Origin: Rhodoferax sp.
GTDB taxonomy: Bacteria > Pseudomonadota > Gammaproteobacteria > Burkholderiales > Burkholderiaceae_C
Direction of reading: 5' to 3'
DNA length: 26,111 nt
Assembly (NCBI GenBank): GCA_024235935.1
Contig: JACKLL010000024.1
Coordinates: 1 to 26,111, forward strand
Below, in pieces: positions 22,869 through 26,111 of this stretch (its first letter is position 1; every line of letters begins with the position of its first letter). The notes under the pieces are model-generated. The model worked only from the letters and a program-made list of their open reading frames with translations, did no database searches and was not told the origin of the DNA. Both the position numbers and the translations under genes were made by a program.

Positions 22869-23133
22869 AGCGGCGCGGTCGACGGCAGCGCCGCAGCGCT
22901 GTACTGGCGCACGGTCGTTCGTGCGCGTTGCGACCGGCGCTCGTGATCCCTGTACCCAGCGGCTCTTGTCGGCCTTGGATGGCCGAAGCATCAACCATAA
23001 TGCCTGCATCAGGTCTTGCCGGCATCGGGGCATCGCGCCACTGCATGCGCGGGACGCGCGCCGCCGTCTGCATGCGGCGGTCGCGGTCATGCCGGCAGCG
23101 CTGTTCGAAGTCAATATATGTTTCGGGATTCGT
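22869..23133. other. 265-base region upstream of the second GGDEF/EAL gene, with hairpin
   Basis: The gap contains a perfect 7-bp inverted repeat, GCGCACG (22907-22913) and CGTGCGC (22920-22926), with loop GTCGTT, plus weaker GC dyads nearer 22875. These may end the RHH transcript. The coding frame of the next gene stays open back to a GTG at 22921, but no ribosome site or conserved protein sequence supports starting there. No clear sigma-70 or sigma-54 promoter was found. Confidence 0.5.
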
Positions 23134-25863
23134 ATGCCGATGATTCGGGTGATGTCGCTGCTGGCGGGTCAACGCAGGTTCACGCTGTGGGCCGCTGCGA
23201 TCTGTGTGCTGGCGGGGGTGTTCGTGCTGGCGGGCCATCGGTTCGAACCGATGGCCGTGCAGGTGGGGCTCAGCGCGCAGCCCCTGATGCGGGCCCTGAC
23301 GGCGCTGTGCTTTGTCATCGCAGGTCTGTCCTTGCTGCTGTACCAGGTCGCCCCCGCGCGCGCATCGTCCCGCGCGACGCTTGCATGTGTCCTGGCCGTG
23401 ATACTGACGGCCCTGGCAAGCGCCATGCTGGGCCAGGATCTGCTGGGTTGGGATACCGGCATTGGCGATGCGGTCGAGCGGACCGTATGGTCGGGGACGG
23501 ATGGGTCCGGGGAACTGATGTCGGGGGCGGCGGCCCTGGTCTTCATGCTGATCGGCAGCGCCATGGTTCTGATGCAGCAGCAGGGGCGGGCGCTGTGGCT
23601 GGGCCAGTCGCTGGCAGCGACGGCATTCCTGCTGTCGCTGTTGGCCTTGCTGGCCTATCTGTTCGGTGCCGACATCGACCGTGTCGTGCCGTTCTCGTCG
23701 ATGACCTTCCATACGGCGGGCGTCTTCCTGGTGCTCGGGGCGGGGGCGCTGACACTGCGTGGCGGCCAGGGCTGGATCAGCGAGTTTTTTCAGGACACGC
23801 CTTCGGCCAGATCCGGTCGCCGATATCTGGTGAGCACCATCGTGGCCTTGCCGCTGATGGCGCAGTTGCGCATCATCGGGCAGCGCGAGCTGGACTGGTA
23901 CGACACCTATTTCGGGGTGGCGATTCTCTCGGTGGGCAGCATCGCCGTGCTGGCCTTTCTCAACTGGACCGCGGTTCGCATGGGCAATGTGGCGGATCGA
24001 CAGCTCGAAAACCTGTTGCGTGTCAACCGCACGCTCAGCGGCATCAATACGCTGATCGTGCGTGTGCGCGAGAAGGACGAGCTGTTTCGCGAGTCCTGCC
24101 GCGTTGCGGTGGAAAGCGGCGGCTTTCCCTGGGTCTGGATCGCGACGACCGAGGGAGGTTCGCCGCAGCTTCGACTGCAGGCCAGTCATGGTGGCAATGA
24201 CGCACTGATGGCGGATGCCCTGCAGTTGCTGCAGGCGCATGGTGTCGATGGTGGCCCGGGTCTGTTGCGACAGGTCATGCAAAGTGGCGCGCCCGCGATC
24301 GTGCCCAGCCTGCGCCAGCACCCGGCGGCCACGGACGGGGAGCACCGCAGTCTTCGCCTGCTGCACCGTACCGGTCTGCGCTCGCTGGTCCTGCTGCCGC
24401 TGCGCGACGGCGGCCGGGTTGCAGGCGTGATGGCATTGCATTCCGAGTACAGCCGGTTCTTCGATACGCAGGAAATGGTGCTGCTCGATGAACTGGCGGG
24501 CGACATCGGCTTTGCCATCGGCCATATCGAAAAGGATGCGACGCTCGATTACCTGGCCTGCTACGATCCGCTGACCGGGTTGCCGAACCGTACCTTGTTC
24601 ATGGAGCGCCTGGGGCGGCTGATGCAGGCGTCGGGCCCGCAGAACCGCGCCGTGGCGCTGGTGCTGGGCAATATCCAGCGCTTTCGCATGATCAACGAGA
24701 CTTTCGGTCGCCAGGCCGGCGACGACCTGCTGCGCCAGCTGGCGACGCGACTGGGTGCTGCTGCCGCGCTTTCGGAACATGTCTCGCGCATCAATGCCGA
24801 TACCTTCGCCTGCTGTGTGGCGGGCGAGGACATGGAGAGCCTGGGGCATCAGATCCAGTCCTTGTTCGGCGCGGCGGTGTCCCGGCCGTTTCAGTGTGGC
24901 GAGCAGTCGGTCATGGTCGAGGTCACGGTGGCAGCGGCGGTGCATCCGCCCGACGGGGCCGATGGCGAGACGCTGATGGCCAATGCAGAGACAGCCTTGC
25001 GCAAGGCCAAGACCACGCAGTCGCCGTTCATGTACTACGAGGCGGCGATGAACGCACGGGTCGCCGAGACGCTGCGGCTCGAGCACCGCCTGCGCGCCGC
25101 GCTCGCGCAGGGCCACCTCGAACTGCACTACCAGCCCAAGGTCGATTTCGCAGACCAGCAGGTGCACAGCGTCGAGGCCTTGATGCGCTGGCGCGACCCC
25201 GAGCGCGGTCTGGTGCCGCCAGGCCAGTTCATTCCCCTGATGGAGGAGATCGGCCTGATCCGCCAGGCGGGCGCCTGGGCCTTGCACCAGGCCGTGACGG
25301 ACATGGAGCGCTGGCGTGCCATGGGTCTGCAGGTACCGCGCTGTGCCGTCAATGTGTCGGCCGTGCAGTTGCGCAGCAAGGACTTCGTCGATACCGTGTT
25401 GCATGCGATTGGCGGATTCGGTGACCAGGTGTGCCAGCTTGACATCGAGATCACCGAGTCCCTGCTGATGCAGGATGTGGTGCAGACCCGCCGCGTGTTG
25501 CAGACGCTGCAGGGACTGGGTGTTCACGTATCCGTGGACGATTTCGGCACGGGGTATTCCTCGCTGGCCTACCTCGCTCGGTTGCCGATCAACGCCTTGA
25601 AGATCGATCGCTCGTTCATCGTGGAAATGGAGCAGGGCCCGCAGGGCGAGACCATCGTCGGCTCCATCATTTCGCTGGCGCACGCACTGCGGCTGGTCGT
25701 GATTGCCGAGGGCGTCGAGACCGAGGCGCAGGCATCCATCCTGCGCGGACTGAAATGCGACCTGATGCAGGGCTACCTGTTCAGCAAGCCGGTGCCGTTC
25801 GATGCGATGGCCGACATGCTGCCGCGTGCGGCATCGGCGAACACTGTCGTGCCGTCTGCCTGA
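23134..25863 (+). CDS. Membrane GAF-GGDEF-EAL protein; degenerate GGDEF, intact EAL
   Basis: 909 residues from the ATG at 23134. About eight hydrophobic segments fill residues 20-295, an integral-membrane sensor of unassigned type. A GAF-like domain (about 300-465) follows, then GGDEF and EAL domains. The GGDEF signature is replaced by NADTF (554-558) and no RxxD inhibitory site precedes it, so cyclase activity is unlikely. EAL is intact (681-683, VEALMRW), as is DFGTGYSSLAYLARL, so it is probably a c-di-GMP phosphodiesterase, with the degenerate domain perhaps binding GTP as a regulator. The start is uncertain: 23134 and 23140 both lack a strong ribosome site. Confidence 0.9.
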   Translation: MPMIRVMSLLAGQRRFTLWAAAICVLAGVFVLAGHRFEPMAVQVGLSAQPLMRALTALCFVIAGLSLLLYQVAPARASSRATLACVLAVILTALASAMLGQDLLGWDTGIGDAVERTVWSGTDGSGELMSGAAALVFMLIGSAMVLMQQQGRALWLGQSLAATAFLLSLLALLAYLFGADIDRVVPFSSMTFHTAGVFLVLGAGALTLRGGQGWISEFFQDTPSARSGRRYLVSTIVALPLMAQLRIIGQRELDWYDTYFGVAILSVGSIAVLAFLNWTAVRMGNVADRQLENLLRVNRTLSGINTLIVRVREKDELFRESCRVAVESGGFPWVWIATTEGGSPQLRLQASHGGNDALMADALQLLQAHGVDGGPGLLRQVMQSGAPAIVPSLRQHPAATDGEHRSLRLLHRTGLRSLVLLPLRDGGRVAGVMALHSEYSRFFDTQEMVLLDELAGDIGFAIGHIEKDATLDYLACYDPLTGLPNRTLFMERLGRLMQASGPQNRAVALVLGNIQRFRMINETFGRQAGDDLLRQLATRLGAAAALSEHVSRINADTFACCVAGEDMESLGHQIQSLFGAAVSRPFQCGEQSVMVEVTVAAAVHPPDGADGETLMANAETALRKAKTTQSPFMYYEAAMNARVAETLRLEHRLRAALAQGHLELHYQPKVDFADQQVHSVEALMRWRDPERGLVPPGQFIPLMEEIGLIRQAGAWALHQAVTDMERWRAMGLQVPRCAVNVSAVQLRSKDFVDTVLHAIGGFGDQVCQLDIEITESLLMQDVVQTRRVLQTLQGLGVHVSVDDFGTGYSSLAYLARLPINALKIDRSFIVEMEQGPQGETIVGSIISLAHALRLVVIAEGVETEAQASILRGLKCDLMQGYLFSKPVPFDAMADMLPRAASANTVVPSA

Positions 25864-25935
25864 ACGTCCGCGGGGCGTCTGCGGTGCAGCAAGGCTCTCG
25901 CAGACTGCTGCCGGACCACGACCCGTGCGTGCGGG

Positions 25936-26111
25936 TCAGGCCGCCCACTGCGGGTCGCTGCTGCCCAGCGGCACTGCCGGCGAGTCCCAGCCGGCATCGA
26001 CACCCTGCACCTGCAGCGGCCAGCGCAGCCGGCGCGCCGGGCCCCAGATCGTCTGCTCCGTCTGTGGCGACCAATCCTCTTGCGTCTCCGGTGCGAGCGC
26101 CTGCAGCGCGC
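25936..26111 (-). CDS. 3' end of an unidentified gene (partial)
   Basis: On the minus strand a frame is open from the window edge to the TGA at 25936-25938, 58 codons, ending in DSPAVPLGSSDPQWAA. The codons have a strong GC bias at third positions, like the confirmed genes, and the residue mix (WSPQTEQTIWGPARRLRWPL) looks like real protein. The rest lies outside the window, so the family cannot be named. The gap before it contains a 7-bp dyad GTCTGCG/CGCAGAC (25877-25905). Confidence 0.5.
   Translation of the reverse strand, partial: ALQALAPETQEDWSPQTEQTIWGPARRLRWPLQVQGVDAGWDSPAVPLGSSDPQWAA

Noticed and set aside
22921..23133. GTG-initiated extension of the second GGDEF/EAL protein
   Set aside because: The extra residues are Arg/Cys/His-rich with no ribosome site and look like translated intergenic DNA; a start near 23134 is more likely, though not proven.
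22570..25683. Very long minus-strand open frame (over 1000 codons) opposite the second GGDEF/EAL gene
   Set aside because: The plus strand has clear GAF and EAL motifs; the antisense product is Gln/Arg/His-rich with no domain, a shadow of high-GC codon bias.

Overview
The window is about 26 kb of high-GC bacterial chromosome with dense, short-spaced genes. Codon use is strongly GC-rich at third positions, and the gene families (TupA, AorABC-like enzyme, RraA-like aldolase, bactofilin, DUF486 transporter, TauD-like dioxygenase, GGDEF/EAL proteins) point to a betaproteobacterium, probably Burkholderiales or Rhodocyclales. The species cannot be read from the sequence. No tRNA, rRNA, transposase, CRISPR array or phage gene was seen.

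The left third centres on tungsten. The window opens inside the ATPase gene of a tungstate ABC transporter (tupC), translationally coupled to the tungstate-binding protein gene tupA. A LysR regulator and a divergent YfeH-type transporter follow, then an AcoR-like regulator that lacks its AAA+ domain, an inositol-monophosphatase-family gene and a small exported cytochrome c. Then comes an aor operon: a four-cluster polyferredoxin (AorA), a tungsten aldehyde oxidoreductase (AorB), an FAD/NAD(P) subunit (AorC), a MoaD-like sulfur carrier ending in Gly-Gly and a small unknown protein. Together these could import tungstate, help build the tungsto-pterin cofactor, and oxidise aldehydes with electrons passing through AorA to AorC and NAD. 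A strong hairpin with a T-tract lies between aorB and aorC, and two clean inverted repeats precede aorA.

The middle holds a large membrane PAS-GGDEF-EAL protein on the minus strand, with a consensus sigma-54 promoter upstream. A plus-strand run follows: hotdog thioesterase, DUF486 membrane protein, RraA-like protein and bactofilin. A cysteine-containing membrane-associated protein of unknown function faces it, followed by a Tat-exported M19 dipeptidase homologue with a His in place of a metal-ligand Asp.

The right third has a minus-strand series (TauD-like dioxygenase, M17 leucyl aminopeptidase, an unannotated protein with RusA-like acidic motifs, a four-helix membrane protein). It then has plus-strand genes for a DJ-1/PfpI protein, a ribbon-helix-helix protein and a second GGDEF/EAL protein whose GGDEF site is degenerate while EAL is intact. 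The window ends in the 3' end of an unidentified minus-strand gene.

The best leads are the aor operon with its internal terminator, the tandem 20-bp operator between the LysR and YfeH genes, the sigma-54 promoter of the large c-di-GMP protein, the AAA+-less AcoR-like regulator and the RusA-like protein.
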